This document shows, piece after piece, positions 35,216-42,180 of a DNA stretch of 42,180 nucleotides. The translations under genes and the position numbers were made by a program. The DNA comes from JABIFK01 sp047619225. GTDB taxonomy: Bacteria; Latescibacterota; UBA2968. How positions within the stretch are numbered: position 1 is the first letter of the stretch; every line of letters begins with the position of its first letter. The notes under the pieces are model-generated. The model searched no databases, had not been told where the DNA came from, and was given only the letters and a program-made list of their open reading frames with translations. The DNA lies in assembly GCA_047619225.1 (NCBI GenBank), contig JBLHJX010000012.1, positions 1 to 42,180 of the forward strand. The letters run 5' to 3'.

Positions 35216-36201
35216 TCACTCAGGGCTTGTTCGGTGCAACGGTTGCACAAGCATGCGCCAGGCCCCATGACGTGCGGGTGGCCTCAGTCGTTGGCTTCTG
35301 CGCACCGTTGCTTGCCGATGCTGATGTACTCATTCGTTCGGCAGAAGACCCGCTTTTGTTTTTGGAAAGTCATCGCCATTTCACTCATGCCCTATTGTTT
35401 ATTCCCGTTGGAGCCTTGCTTGCATCATTACTGCTCTGGTGGTTCTTGAGAAAACAGTTGGGATTTAAAAGGGTCTATCTTTATGCACTTCTCGGATATG
35501 CCACGGCCGGTTTCCTGGATGCCTGCACGAGTTACGGCACCCACTTGTTATGGCCTTTCAACGACGAGCGGACCGCCTGGAGCATCATCTCCATCTTCGA
35601 TCCAATATTCTCTCTAGCGCTGATCTCGGCAATTGTCATTGGTGTTCGGAAATGTCAACCACTTTCAGCGCGGGTTGGGATGGTGTTCGCTGTCGTCTAT
35701 CTGTTACTCGGGGCGATTCAGCATAGTCGTGCTGAATCTTTTGCATATCAACAGGCTCAGGAACGTGGCCACGTCATCGAGCGCTTGATCGTCAAGCCTT
35801 CAATTGGCAACCTGTTGCTGTGGCGTTCGGTTTATCAGTCTGATGGCATGTATTACGTCGATGCCGTGCGCGCGGGGCTTCCTTACAACGGCAAAGTTTT
35901 TACGGGGAGTAGGGTGCAGGCTTTTGATATCCACCGAGACTTGCCTCAAGTGACGGAGACGATGGTGGTCTATCATGACATTCAACGCTTTGAATTCTTC
36001 TCTGATGGCTTTCTGGTCTGGTATCCGGGGCGCCCCAATGTCCTAGGTGACGTACGCTACGCTATGTTGCCAACCAGCATCCGGCCGCTTTGGGGGATCG
36101 AGTTGAACCTTGACACACCTGATGAACATGTTAGATTCGACACCTATCGCACGATCTCTGATAAAGAGCGCAAGGCCTTCTTTGCCATGTTGTTTAACTA
36201 A
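35206..36201 (+). CDS. YdjM-like inner-membrane metal-dependent hydrolase
   Basis: 331 residues. MDIITQGLFGATVAQA and the HxxxTH-like ESHRHFTHALLF (H-R-x-x-T-H) are the signature of the YdjM/LexA-regulated membrane hydrolase family (PF04307), with ADADVL giving acidic ligands. Three or four hydrophobic spans are visible in the first half (for example LLFIPVGALLASLLLWWF and FAVVYLLLGAI). The second half (from about residue 190) is a soluble domain. Function is not well known; these proteins are predicted to be membrane-bound metal hydrolases. It is translated in overlap with the leader frame. It sits between two PhyH genes on opposite strands. Confidence 0.75.
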   Translation: MDIITQGLFGATVAQACARPHDVRVASVVGFCAPLLADADVLIRSAEDPLLFLESHRHFTHALLFIPVGALLASLLLWWFLRKQLGFKRVYLYALLGYATAGFLDACTSYGTHLLWPFNDERTAWSIISIFDPIFSLALISAIVIGVRKCQPLSARVGMVFAVVYLLLGAIQHSRAESFAYQQAQERGHVIERLIVKPSIGNLLLWRSVYQSDGMYYVDAVRAGLPYNGKVFTGSRVQAFDIHRDLPQVTETMVVYHDIQRFEFFSDGFLVWYPGRPNVLGDVRYAMLPTSIRPLWGIELNLDTPDEHVRFDTYRTISDKERKAFFAMLFN

Positions 36202-36519
36202 TTTGAATCGGGAGCCTTCGGCACTTTTCTTCTATCTGTGCATTATATTCCGTTTCACAAATATTGCACGGGTGCCCGATGACTATGAGGCCATGGGCTT
36301 GCAGACAAACCTGCGATCTCTGCATTTTGCGCAGGCCGATGGTTATGTCTATGCCGTTGATAAATGACTATGAGTTACCGGTATTACAGTGTTGCCAAAG
36401 CGGCCATTTGCAAGTACGACAAAAACACTTGACAACGACTGCCGAAAACTTCTTCTTGCCAACGCATCCATGCGCAAGAAATGGCCCTTGTATTTCCTAC
36501 ACGTAGAGGAGGTTAGAAG
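36202..36519 (+). other. 318-base gap without a supported gene
   Basis: A frame ending at 36367 contains VPDDYEAMGLQTNLRSLHFA then QADGYVYAVDK, which looks protein-like and may be the tail of a lost gene, but no start or family could be assigned. An AGGAGGTTAGAAG ribosome site at the right end belongs to the next gene. Confidence 0.3.
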
Positions 36520-37563
36520 ATGGACGACGCGATGCGTGACACGTTCGCACGACAAGGTTATGTCGTCGTGCCCGACGTACTCAATCAACAGCAGTTGGAC
36601 GATCTCAATCAAGTTTACGATCAGCATGTTCTTGAGCGGGAGCAAGCACTGGCTGGCACCGATGCACAGAAGCGTAGAAACATTGGTGAGCGCGACAAGC
36701 AGATGACAACGGACCGGCACGGCAACACCTATATGGGGAGAAGGCTCTGGAACAAGGCCTTTATGGACCTGATCGACAACGAGACCATGTTGCCCATTGT
36801 TCAAGAGATTCTCAGCGACCCGGCGTGGGGCCATGCGCCAGCACACATGCCGGAAGAACTTCGCCCCTTGTTTCGGCTGGATCATGACAACATACACTAC
36901 AAACCTGGCCGGAAACCGACAGATGCTCCAGACGTGGGCGGTTCCCTCCATGGTGGCCCAAGCGCCTGGCATATCACCTGTGTGTATGAACTCAAGACCG
37001 TTGGCCCCGGTGACGGGGGCTTTGGGTGTGTTCCTGGTACACACAAGCCGGAAAATCACAAGAAACTGCTGAATATTGACGGTGAACCGCGGCGGAACTG
37101 GGTTGACACAGAGTGGACGTCGCAATTGCCAAACTGGGATGACAATGTGCCGGTGCACCGCGTTGAAGCCAAGGCTGGGGATTGCATTTTATTTACAGAG
37201 AAGCTGACACACGGAACCATCCCGTGGGCAGGGAGTAGCGAGCGCCGCACCCTCTTTTACAAGTATGTTCCTTTCGGCATGCACCACGGCGACGTCGCGT
37301 ACGACACCAATGACCCCGAACTCACTGAGCAGCAGAAACGGATCTTGGAGTTCTCGCCGAGCTGGTTTAACGAACCCCGGGAGGACAGAGACTACTCCGC
37401 GAACCCGGCGCTCACAAAGCTCCATCCGCTGGCGTGTGTGGAGAGCGACCCGAGTGTGTTGCTGCCGGGCATGTCGCCGCCGCACATCCGGCTGACGGAC
37501 GAGACCAAGGCGATGCTACAAAGTGCCGGTGGAGATGGCGCGCGTGCAAACGCGAAGTTGTAA
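36520..37563 (+). CDS. PhyH-family protein with H-G-G in place of H-x-D
   Basis: 347 residues. The N-terminus (MRDTFARQGYVVVPDVLNQ), GDGGFGCVPGTHKPENH and the distal His231 in EKLTHGTIPW, followed by SSERRTLFYKY (2-oxoglutarate Arg), place it in the PhyH superfamily. At the expected first ligand position it reads SLHGGPSAWH (His144-Gly145-Gly146), with no carboxylate two residues after the His. A Gly or Ala there is the hallmark of iron/2-oxoglutarate halogenases such as SyrB2 and WelO5, where halide takes the vacant site. Many environmental PhyH-like proteins also have H-G-G, so a subfamily trait with an alternative ligand (for example LDHDN) is equally possible. AGGAGGTTAG precedes the ATG; a terminator follows. 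Confidence 0.8.
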   Translation: MDDAMRDTFARQGYVVVPDVLNQQQLDDLNQVYDQHVLEREQALAGTDAQKRRNIGERDKQMTTDRHGNTYMGRRLWNKAFMDLIDNETMLPIVQEILSDPAWGHAPAHMPEELRPLFRLDHDNIHYKPGRKPTDAPDVGGSLHGGPSAWHITCVYELKTVGPGDGGFGCVPGTHKPENHKKLLNIDGEPRRNWVDTEWTSQLPNWDDNVPVHRVEAKAGDCILFTEKLTHGTIPWAGSSERRTLFYKYVPFGMHHGDVAYDTNDPELTEQQKRILEFSPSWFNEPREDRDYSANPALTKLHPLACVESDPSVLLPGMSPPHIRLTDETKAMLQSAGGDGARANAKL

Positions 37564-37588
37564 TGTTCGAGGTATTGTTAGGTTGAAA

Positions 37589-37630
37589 ACACAAAAAAGG
37601 CTGCGAATATTTTCGCAGCCTTTTTTGTGT
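37589..37630. terminator. Strong bidirectional terminator
   Basis: A perfect 19-bp inverted repeat beginning ACACAAAAAAGGCTGCGAA with a TATT loop, giving T-runs on both strands. It follows the plus-strand PhyH gene and truncates the minus-strand GNAT remnant. Confidence 0.9.
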
Positions 37631-37794
37631 TTAAAAACAACATGAAACGTGCCACCACTGTCACATGAATGTTCAAGATCTTCCAACACCATTTCAACAG
37701 ACGCTTTCGGCTCTGGGCCCAAAGCCAAAAAATCTTCACATTGGCGGTATACATTGAACAAATCATCTATATCGTCTTGTGTGACGATGCGCAT
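37631..37794 (-). pseudogene. N-terminal remnant of a GNAT acetyltransferase
   Basis: About 54 codons from an ATG at 37794 read MRIVTQDDIDDLFNVYRQCE, then DFLALGPEPKASVEMVLEDL and GGTFHVVF. This matches the first half of GNAT proteins with a Y-R-x-C-E-D-F-L-A-L-G-P motif. The acetyl-CoA-binding motif is missing: the frame runs straight into the terminator hairpin and stops far downstream at 37516. It is presumably inactive. The 110 bases between it and the oxidase stop also contain a frame that appears frameshifted (ending EHISTEDIQLILVKS). Confidence 0.6.
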
Positions 37795-37904
37795 TTTAAC
37801 AATCATGATTTCACGAGAATAAGTTGAATGTCTTCTGTACTGATATGCTCTACGGGAATAATGCTGATGGTCTTCAGGGAAACGCCTCTTTACAGCATCT
37901 ACAA

Positions 37905-39107
37905 TCACGACATAGGCCACGTTTTCGATTCCCTTTCCAAATTGGACGATACCAAAGACGACGGCAATTCCTCTATCGTTGCGCACCCAAGCTGCCCCAT
38001 CGCAGATTGTAACTCGGCCTTGAGAATATTCATGACATGATCGCCACCTCGGTGACCAAGCGCGGCGACACCAAACATAAAAGCCCGCCCCATCATGACA
38101 AAGTCAGCGCCTAAAGCCAACATACGTGCAACATCTAACCCCGAGCGCGCACCACTGTCCGCAATCAACGTCGCATCTGGTCCAACAGCCTCACGGATAT
38201 ACGGCAATACGCTCACCGACGAAGGCGCCGCATCAAGTTGTCGCCCGCCGTGGTTAGAGACAATGATCCCATCGGCACCCAACGCCAAATACGTGCGCGC
38301 CTCCTCAGGATCGAGCACGCCCTTCACCAACAACTTGCCGGGCCAATCTGTTCGGATATCCTCAAAAATGCCACGACTGATGTGCAGCCCCAAACGCTCC
38401 TTAATAAACTGAACAGACTGCTGGATATTACTTTTTGAACGCGACCGTGGCAATCCTTGGTCGTAATAGCGTTCCAAATTTGCAAACCTCGGTATACCCG
38501 AAAAAAGCATATGCAAAGCCCAAGGCGGATGCCCCATGATTTGGCAGAGCGTGGTCAAATTAAATCGGGGCGGGACAGAAAGTCCGTTTCGAATATCGTG
38601 TTCACGGCGTGTCTGATAAGGCACATCAACCGTCACCACCAAAGTGTCATAACCCGCCTGTTCACAACGCCCCATCAAATCTTTTCGTATCTTAGGTTCT
38701 CGGGGTGTATAAAGCTGAAACCAACTGTTCTCACCTGCAACCTCACGAATATCCTCAAGGCTGGCCGTGGCAACCGTGCTTAAAACGTAGGGGATATTGT
38801 GCGCTTTCGCTGCCGTTGCCAAAATGGTTTCTGCTCTTGGCCAAACCAGACCCGCCAACCCAATGGGTGCCACACCCAAAGGCGCGTCATAATTGCGTCC
38901 CAACAGGTGACAACTCAGATTCGGTTGATCTGCTTCAGCAAGATAACGCGGCATCAGTTCAACCGCATTCATTGCGTCGCGATTCTTCTGAACCCCCACG
39001 CCATTGCCAATGCCCCCCATCAAATACTCGCGAACAAACCTTGGGAGTCGGCGAAGTGCTGCAGTTTCAAGATCTGCGACACAAGGAAATCTTTTTTCGA
39101 TATTCAT
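37905..39107 (-). CDS. FMN-dependent 2-hydroxyacid oxidase (lactate/glycolate-type)
   Basis: 400 residues. The catalytic His is in VSNHGGRQLD, the FMN phosphate site is in IADSGARSGLDVARMLALGA, and FQLYTPRE and VTVDVPYQTRREHD are the usual substrate-side segments. The enzyme would oxidise an L-2-hydroxyacid to the 2-oxoacid, with a cytoplasmic or membrane-associated location. The last 20 residues (after EELPS) are an atypical tail. It complements the D-2-hydroxyacid dehydrogenase at 1191. No ribosome site is evident before the ATG. It lies downstream of the two UxuA-like genes on the same strand, separated by a hairpin at 39139. Confidence 0.86.
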   Translation of the reverse strand: MNIEKRFPCVADLETAALRRLPRFVREYLMGGIGNGVGVQKNRDAMNAVELMPRYLAEADQPNLSCHLLGRNYDAPLGVAPIGLAGLVWPRAETILATAAKAHNIPYVLSTVATASLEDIREVAGENSWFQLYTPREPKIRKDLMGRCEQAGYDTLVVTVDVPYQTRREHDIRNGLSVPPRFNLTTLCQIMGHPPWALHMLFSGIPRFANLERYYDQGLPRSRSKSNIQQSVQFIKERLGLHISRGIFEDIRTDWPGKLLVKGVLDPEEARTYLALGADGIIVSNHGGRQLDAAPSSVSVLPYIREAVGPDATLIADSGARSGLDVARMLALGADFVMMGRAFMFGVAALGHRGGDHVMNILKAELQSAMGQLGCATIEELPSSLVSSNLERESKTWPMS

Positions 39108-39138
39108 TATTTGGCTGAACCTATTGATTATGAAGTGA

Positions 39139-39169
39139 TGGCCTGGCGCAATGCTTTAACGCCAGGCCA
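39139..39169. terminator. Hairpin between UxuA-like genes and the oxidase gene
   Basis: A 10-bp perfect stem (TGGCCTGGCG / CGCCAGGCCA) with an 11-base loop, in the 122-base gap. No T-run follows on the minus strand, so it may act as a weak terminator or as a 5' structure of the oxidase mRNA. Confidence 0.45.
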
Positions 39170-39229
39170 AACAAATGCTCTTTTTTTAGACGAGCAATAA
39201 CTTATTATTTTGGCTTGATCCTTCCAGAT

Positions 39230-40234
39230 TTACTGGTCATTAACCGCCTGCATCGCCGCGTGGATATATCCATAACTATAAGCGAACCCAACTTCTCTTG
39301 CCGCAGGCCCCGACATCTTGGGCACGTGATCGGGCATAATCATATATTCATATCCAACTTCTTTATACACACGAAGGGCTTCAAGCATATTGATATCGCC
39401 TTCATCGGGAAACACTTCTACAAAATTATTCAACCCGCCTTTAATGTTTCTAAAGTGCACATTGAAGATCTTCTTCCGCTCGCCAAAGTAGCGAATCACA
39501 TCTAAAATTTCTACCGCCGGATTCTCCAACGCTTCGGACATACAGCCCTGGCAAAAATTCAACCCATTATAAGGACTGTCATAAAGTTCAATGAACTTCT
39601 TAAACCCTTCAGGCATACCCAAGGGTCGCGCAACACCCCGATACGTTTTGTCCATTCCAATGCCTGGGTCAGAAGGATGACACGCCATTTGAACTTTGTA
39701 TTCTTCGGCCACAGGAATCACTCGCTGCAACCAATAATCAATGCGTTCCCACATTGTATCTTCATCCGCTGCGCCGCCCTCAAATTCACCCAACGAGTGA
39801 TCGAGCTTATCAAATTCAAATGTTGAAAGCGTCGCACCACCGCGCCCTTTTTTAGCAGGCGTTCTCATATGACCCAGAACGGTAATATTATAGTTCAAGC
39901 CTCTCAAACCTGCCTCACCTGCCATACGAATCACATCGCACGCTTGATCAATATGCCGATCGCGGTCGGGACCTTCGCCCAAAAATATAGAGCCTGCATA
40001 GTTGTCATTTTGAGCTTTGTCTCCTGCCACTGCAGGCCGTCCCCGCAAGGGCAAATGCATCATTTCGAGGCGGATGCCAAACTTATCACACCGCTCACGT
40101 TGTTGAACAATCATATCCGTTGTCCACTCTGTCCACGGTAGCGACAGCGTATGATCAATATGATTCACGCCCAACTGAGCAAGCACCTCCAAATCTGTAT
40201 CATCATCAAACCTGCCTTGTGTGCCAAGATACAT
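39230..40234 (-). CDS. UxuA-like mannonate dehydratase family protein, copy 1
   Basis: 334 residues. Metal-site motifs like those of UxuA are present: ACHPSDPG, LNFCQGCMSE, VHFRNIKGG and IMPDHVP, supplying His, Cys, His and Asp. UxuA removes water from D-mannonate to give 2-keto-3-deoxygluconate, linking uronate breakdown to central metabolism in the cytoplasm. At about 330 residues it is shorter than E. coli UxuA and the H-P-D-D motif is H-P-S-D, so a related sugar-acid dehydratase or an epimerase/isomerase function is possible. GGGAGAG precedes the ATG. It follows its close paralogue after a gap of about 77 bases and is probably cotranscribed with it. Confidence 0.78.
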   Translation of the reverse strand: MYLGTQGRFDDDTDLEVLAQLGVNHIDHTLSLPWTEWTTDMIVQQRERCDKFGIRLEMMHLPLRGRPAVAGDKAQNDNYAGSIFLGEGPDRDRHIDQACDVIRMAGEAGLRGLNYNITVLGHMRTPAKKGRGGATLSTFEFDKLDHSLGEFEGGAADEDTMWERIDYWLQRVIPVAEEYKVQMACHPSDPGIGMDKTYRGVARPLGMPEGFKKFIELYDSPYNGLNFCQGCMSEALENPAVEILDVIRYFGERKKIFNVHFRNIKGGLNNFVEVFPDEGDINMLEALRVYKEVGYEYMIMPDHVPKMSGPAAREVGFAYSYGYIHAAMQAVNDQ

Positions 40235-40311
40235 TTTCTCTCCCTTGTAACGATAAAATCAAAATTTGTCGATATTCGTTGATAAACATTTCGTTGGGGC
40301 ATCCGTGAAGA

Positions 40312-41295
40312 TTACGATTCATTCACCGCTTGCAACAACGCGTGGATATAACCGTAGGTATAAGCAAAACCAACCCGACCAGGCTCAGGCCCAGAAATGC
40401 CGGGCACGTGATCGGGCATAATCATATACGGATAGTCCACCTCTTTGAGCGTGCGTAAAACCTTGAGCATATTCACATCGCCTTCGTCGGGAAACACTTC
40501 CACAAAATTCCTCAGCCCACCCTTAATATTCCGAAAGTGAATATTAAAAATCTTCTTCCGCTCGCCAAAATAGCGAACCACGTCTAAGATCTCATCCACC
40601 GGATTCTCCAAAACTTCAGACATACAGCCCACACAAAAGTTCAACCCATTATAAGGACTGTCATACAGATCAATAAACTTCTTAAACCCATCCACCATCC
40701 CCAACACACGCGCCACACCGCGATAGGTCGTTTCATATCCAATGCCCGGATCTGACGGGTGACACGCCATCTGGATTTTATATTCTTCAGCTACGGGAAT
40801 CACCTTCTGCAACCAGTAATCAATGCGTTCCCACATCGTATCTTCATCGGCTGCACCCCCCTCGAACTCACCCAAAGACTGATCGAGCTTGTCGTATTCA
40901 AACGACGACAGCTTTGCACCCCCGCGCCCATATCGGGGCTCGGTTCGCAAATGTCCCAACAGCGTGATGTTGTAATTGCCCCCGCGCAACCCCGCTTCAG
41001 ACATCATTTTAATCGTCTCACACATCCGATCAATCGCCCGATCACGCGCATCACTTGGGCCTAAGAAAATACCACCGCCTTCATTTTTAAAAACATCTCG
41101 AGAACCCAAGGGAATATGAATCATCTCAAGATTTACACCATATTTAGCAAATCTGTCTCGCTCGGCTTTAAGCATATCAGCTGTCCATTCGGCCCAAGGT
41201 GTGGTCGGTGTTTGATCAACGTTAACCACACCCAATTGCGCCAAAACTTCGATATCCACATCATCTTTGCACTGTGTCTGTGTTCCAATGTACAT
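40312..41295 (-). CDS. UxuA-like mannonate dehydratase family protein, copy 2
   Basis: 327 residues from the ATG at 41295, chosen because GAGGGTT lies just upstream; the longer frame to 41394 adds a non-homologous leader. All metal motifs of copy 1 recur: ACHPSDPG, LNFCVGCMSE, IHFRNIKGG and IMPDHVP. The two copies are very similar along their whole length (for example EFEGGAADEDTMWERIDYWL is identical), with copy 1 carrying a short insertion near residue 70. This indicates tandem duplication, possibly with substrate divergence. It is the first gene of the minus-strand unit. Confidence 0.78.
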   Translation of the reverse strand: MYIGTQTQCKDDVDIEVLAQLGVVNVDQTPTTPWAEWTADMLKAERDRFAKYGVNLEMIHIPLGSRDVFKNEGGGIFLGPSDARDRAIDRMCETIKMMSEAGLRGGNYNITLLGHLRTEPRYGRGGAKLSSFEYDKLDQSLGEFEGGAADEDTMWERIDYWLQKVIPVAEEYKIQMACHPSDPGIGYETTYRGVARVLGMVDGFKKFIDLYDSPYNGLNFCVGCMSEVLENPVDEILDVVRYFGERKKIFNIHFRNIKGGLRNFVEVFPDEGDVNMLKVLRTLKEVDYPYMIMPDHVPGISGPEPGRVGFAYTYGYIHALLQAVNES

Positions 41296-41368
41296 ATAAC
41301 CCTCACTATATAAAGTTGAACACCTTCTCGATCTTAAAAGCAATAAATGAATTCCCAAGCTAAAGCAT

Positions 41369-41581
41369 TTGGAAAGCAAGATCAAGCGCTTCAAAAAGGG
41401 CGCCTACACTGATTTTAACACGCAATCCCCAAAAATCCTTGTAGACGCAGCCCTAAATGGCGACTTCGAAAAAGCCCTCGCCGCAATGAAATCCGATCCC
41501 TTATTACCCAGCCCAGAAATTGCCCGCCCGTTATTAGAAGAGTTGATTGCCGCAATAAAAGGCTGGTTGCCACAGTTTTAG
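41369..41581 (+). pseudogene. C-terminal remnant of a GH4-family glycosidase
   Basis: After a TTG start of doubtful use, the frame reads LVDAALNGDFEKALAAMKSD, then PLLPSPEIARPLLEELI and WLPQF. This matches the end of GH4 alpha-galactosidase/6-phospho-glucosidase-type proteins, whose C-termini read A-A-L-x-G-D, D-P-L and W/Y-L-P-x-F. The NAD-binding and catalytic parts are absent. It is presumably nonfunctional. Confidence 0.6.
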
Positions 41582-41618
41582 CACAGCAAATCACCCTATA
41601 TTTATCCCCAATTCTAGA

Positions 41619-41648
41619 AAAATCCGACGCTTCTTAGCATCAGATTTT
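41619..41648 (+). terminator. Possible imperfect terminator after the GH4 remnant
   Basis: AAAATC pairs with GATTTT, with further interrupted pairing (CGACGC / GCATCA) around a TTCTTA loop. The stem is imperfect, so this is tentative. Confidence 0.35.
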
Positions 41649-41721
41649 CATTTTAGTAATTTATGTTTTTGTAAACTTATTTTGTCAAAAAATCTGCTCT
41701 GCGCTTATCAAGGGAGAGATC

Positions 41722-41871
41722 TTAAGAAAGACCTGTCAACAATAACGCATCATCTGTCCCTTCACGCATCGGTTCAAAGTCAATGGCTCCTTTGACCTGG
41801 CGCAGGCAATGATCGACCGGGTTGGTTCCTATAACCAAGGATTCACGAAATATTCTATGCTTTGGTCTCAT
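41722..41871 (-). CDS. 49-codon frame overlapping the FtsX remnant stop
   Basis: A frame reading MRPKHRIFRESLVIGTNPVD, then HCLRQVKGAIDFEPM and LLLTGLS, starts by ATGA overlap with the permease remnant. It has protein-like composition but no recognised family. It could be a truncated gene or a short hypothetical protein. Confidence 0.3.
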   Translation of the reverse strand: MRPKHRIFRESLVIGTNPVDHCLRQVKGAIDFEPMREGTDDALLLTGLS

Positions 41872-42029
41872 TCATACCGCAACGCTTCAATAGGATTCGA
41901 CAACGCTGCTCGTAGCGCCTGATAGCCCACCGTGCCCAACGCAATCAACAATGTCGTTATACCCGCCAAAGCAAACACCCACCACGCAACATCCACGTGA
42001 TATGCGAAATTCTGCAACCAATCAATGGG
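41868..42029 (-). pseudogene. C-terminal remnant of an FtsX/MacB-type permease
   Basis: 54 codons read PIDWLQNFAYHVDVAWWVFA, then LAGITTLLIALGTVGYQAL and RAALSNPIEALRYE. This is the typical final transmembrane helix and tail of MacB-like ABC permeases (Q-A-x-R-A-A-x-x-N-P-x-x-A-L-R-x-E). The rest of the gene is missing, the preceding sequence being the start of the oppositely oriented response-regulator gene. Confidence 0.72.
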
Positions 42030-42037
42030 GTTTGATT

Positions 42038-42180
42038 ATGTCACTTAGAAAATATATTCTTCATATTGAAGACAATCCGTCGAACCGGAAGGCTGTACAA
42101 CATATTTTGCGGATGACGGATTATGATTTGACAGAGGCGGTGAATGGGCAGGAGGGGTTGGATGTGTTGGAAAATGCGTC
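42038..42180 (+). CDS. Response-regulator receiver domain, 3' truncated by window edge
   Basis: The frame starts MSLRKYILHIEDNPSNRKAV and continues HILRMTDYDLTEAVNGQEGL to the window end. The acidic pair in HIEDNP and the A-x-N-G-x-E-G motif are typical of CheY-like receiver domains; the phospho-acceptor Asp lies beyond the edge. It could be a standalone regulator or part of a hybrid sensor. It may pair with the receiverless kinase at 27485, but they are far apart, so that is only speculation. Confidence 0.75.
   Translation, partial: MSLRKYILHIEDNPSNRKAVQHILRMTDYDLTEAVNGQEGLDVLENA

Noticed and set aside
36349..37158. 269-codon minus-strand frame
   Set aside because: It lies entirely antisense to the clear PhyH gene at 36520 and its protein has no recognisable domain.

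Overview
The window looks like a carbohydrate-catabolism region of an uncultured, probably marine or sponge-associated bacterium. Amidohydrolase-2 proteins, type I sulfatases, phytanoyl-CoA dioxygenase (PhyH) paralogues and uronate/glycan enzymes of this kind are known to be abundant in Candidatus Poribacteria and related lineages. This placement is an inference from gene content; there is no rRNA or marker gene here, and no tRNA, CRISPR array or intact insertion sequence was recognised.

Layout. 1-5024 (+) is a run of tightly spaced genes: heparinase II/III-like lyase (cut by the left edge), NADP-type 2-hydroxyacid dehydrogenase, lactonase-like amidohydrolase, exported metallophosphatase and HpcH/HpaI aldolase. 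5155-7788 (-) is a convergent operon: sulfatase, fumarylacetoacetate-hydrolase-family protein and a 51-residue membrane protein. 8084-12389 holds assorted genes (two of them broken): GNAT, PuuD-like amidotransferase, P-loop ATPase, rhodanese, a decayed LysR regulator, an orotate phosphoribosyltransferase remnant and a NUDIX hydrolase. 12541-17632 (+) has two amidohydrolases, a transposase remnant, a second sulfatase and a GH36-type alpha-galactosidase with a damaged 5' end. 17637-21354 has a decayed MntA-HepT-like pair, a PhyH protein, a PL6 lyase, an HsdR-N-type nuclease-fold protein and an intact MNT-HEPN pair. 21413-31640 (+) has an aldo-keto reductase, an amidohydrolase-like protein lacking usual metal ligands, an esterase-like lipoprotein, an SDR, a beta-helix protein, a very large sensor kinase and a SagB-type oxidoreductase. 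31713-37563 carries four more PhyH genes around a YdjM-like membrane protein; its middle is clearly richer in G+C than the flanks. 37631-41295 (-) holds a GNAT remnant, an FMN-dependent 2-hydroxyacid oxidase and two tandem UxuA-like proteins. The right end contains remnants of a GH4 glycosidase and an FtsX permease plus the start of a response regulator.

How it fits together. Polysaccharide lyases (heparinase-like and PL6), sulfatases and an alpha-galactosidase would release desulfated uronic-acid-containing sugars. UxuA-like enzymes, aldolase, lactonase-like amidohydrolases, FAH-family hydrolase and several oxidoreductases would carry products into central metabolism. A sulfated uronate polymer (glycosaminoglycan or algal polysaccharide) is the likeliest substrate class, but the sequence does not identify it.

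Unusual points. (1) A PhyH protein at 36520-37563 has H-G-G where the family normally has H-x-D. (2) A sensor kinase with 14 propeller repeats has no visible signal peptide or membrane span. (3) Several truncated gene stubs end in a stop codon overlapping the next gene's start, usually as ATGA. (4) One toxin-antitoxin-like pair is broken in both partners, while a different intact MNT-HEPN pair lies about 3 kb away. (5) A 51-codon membrane-protein gene sits at the end of the sulfatase operon. No complete, clearly new multi-gene system could be demonstrated from sequence alone.
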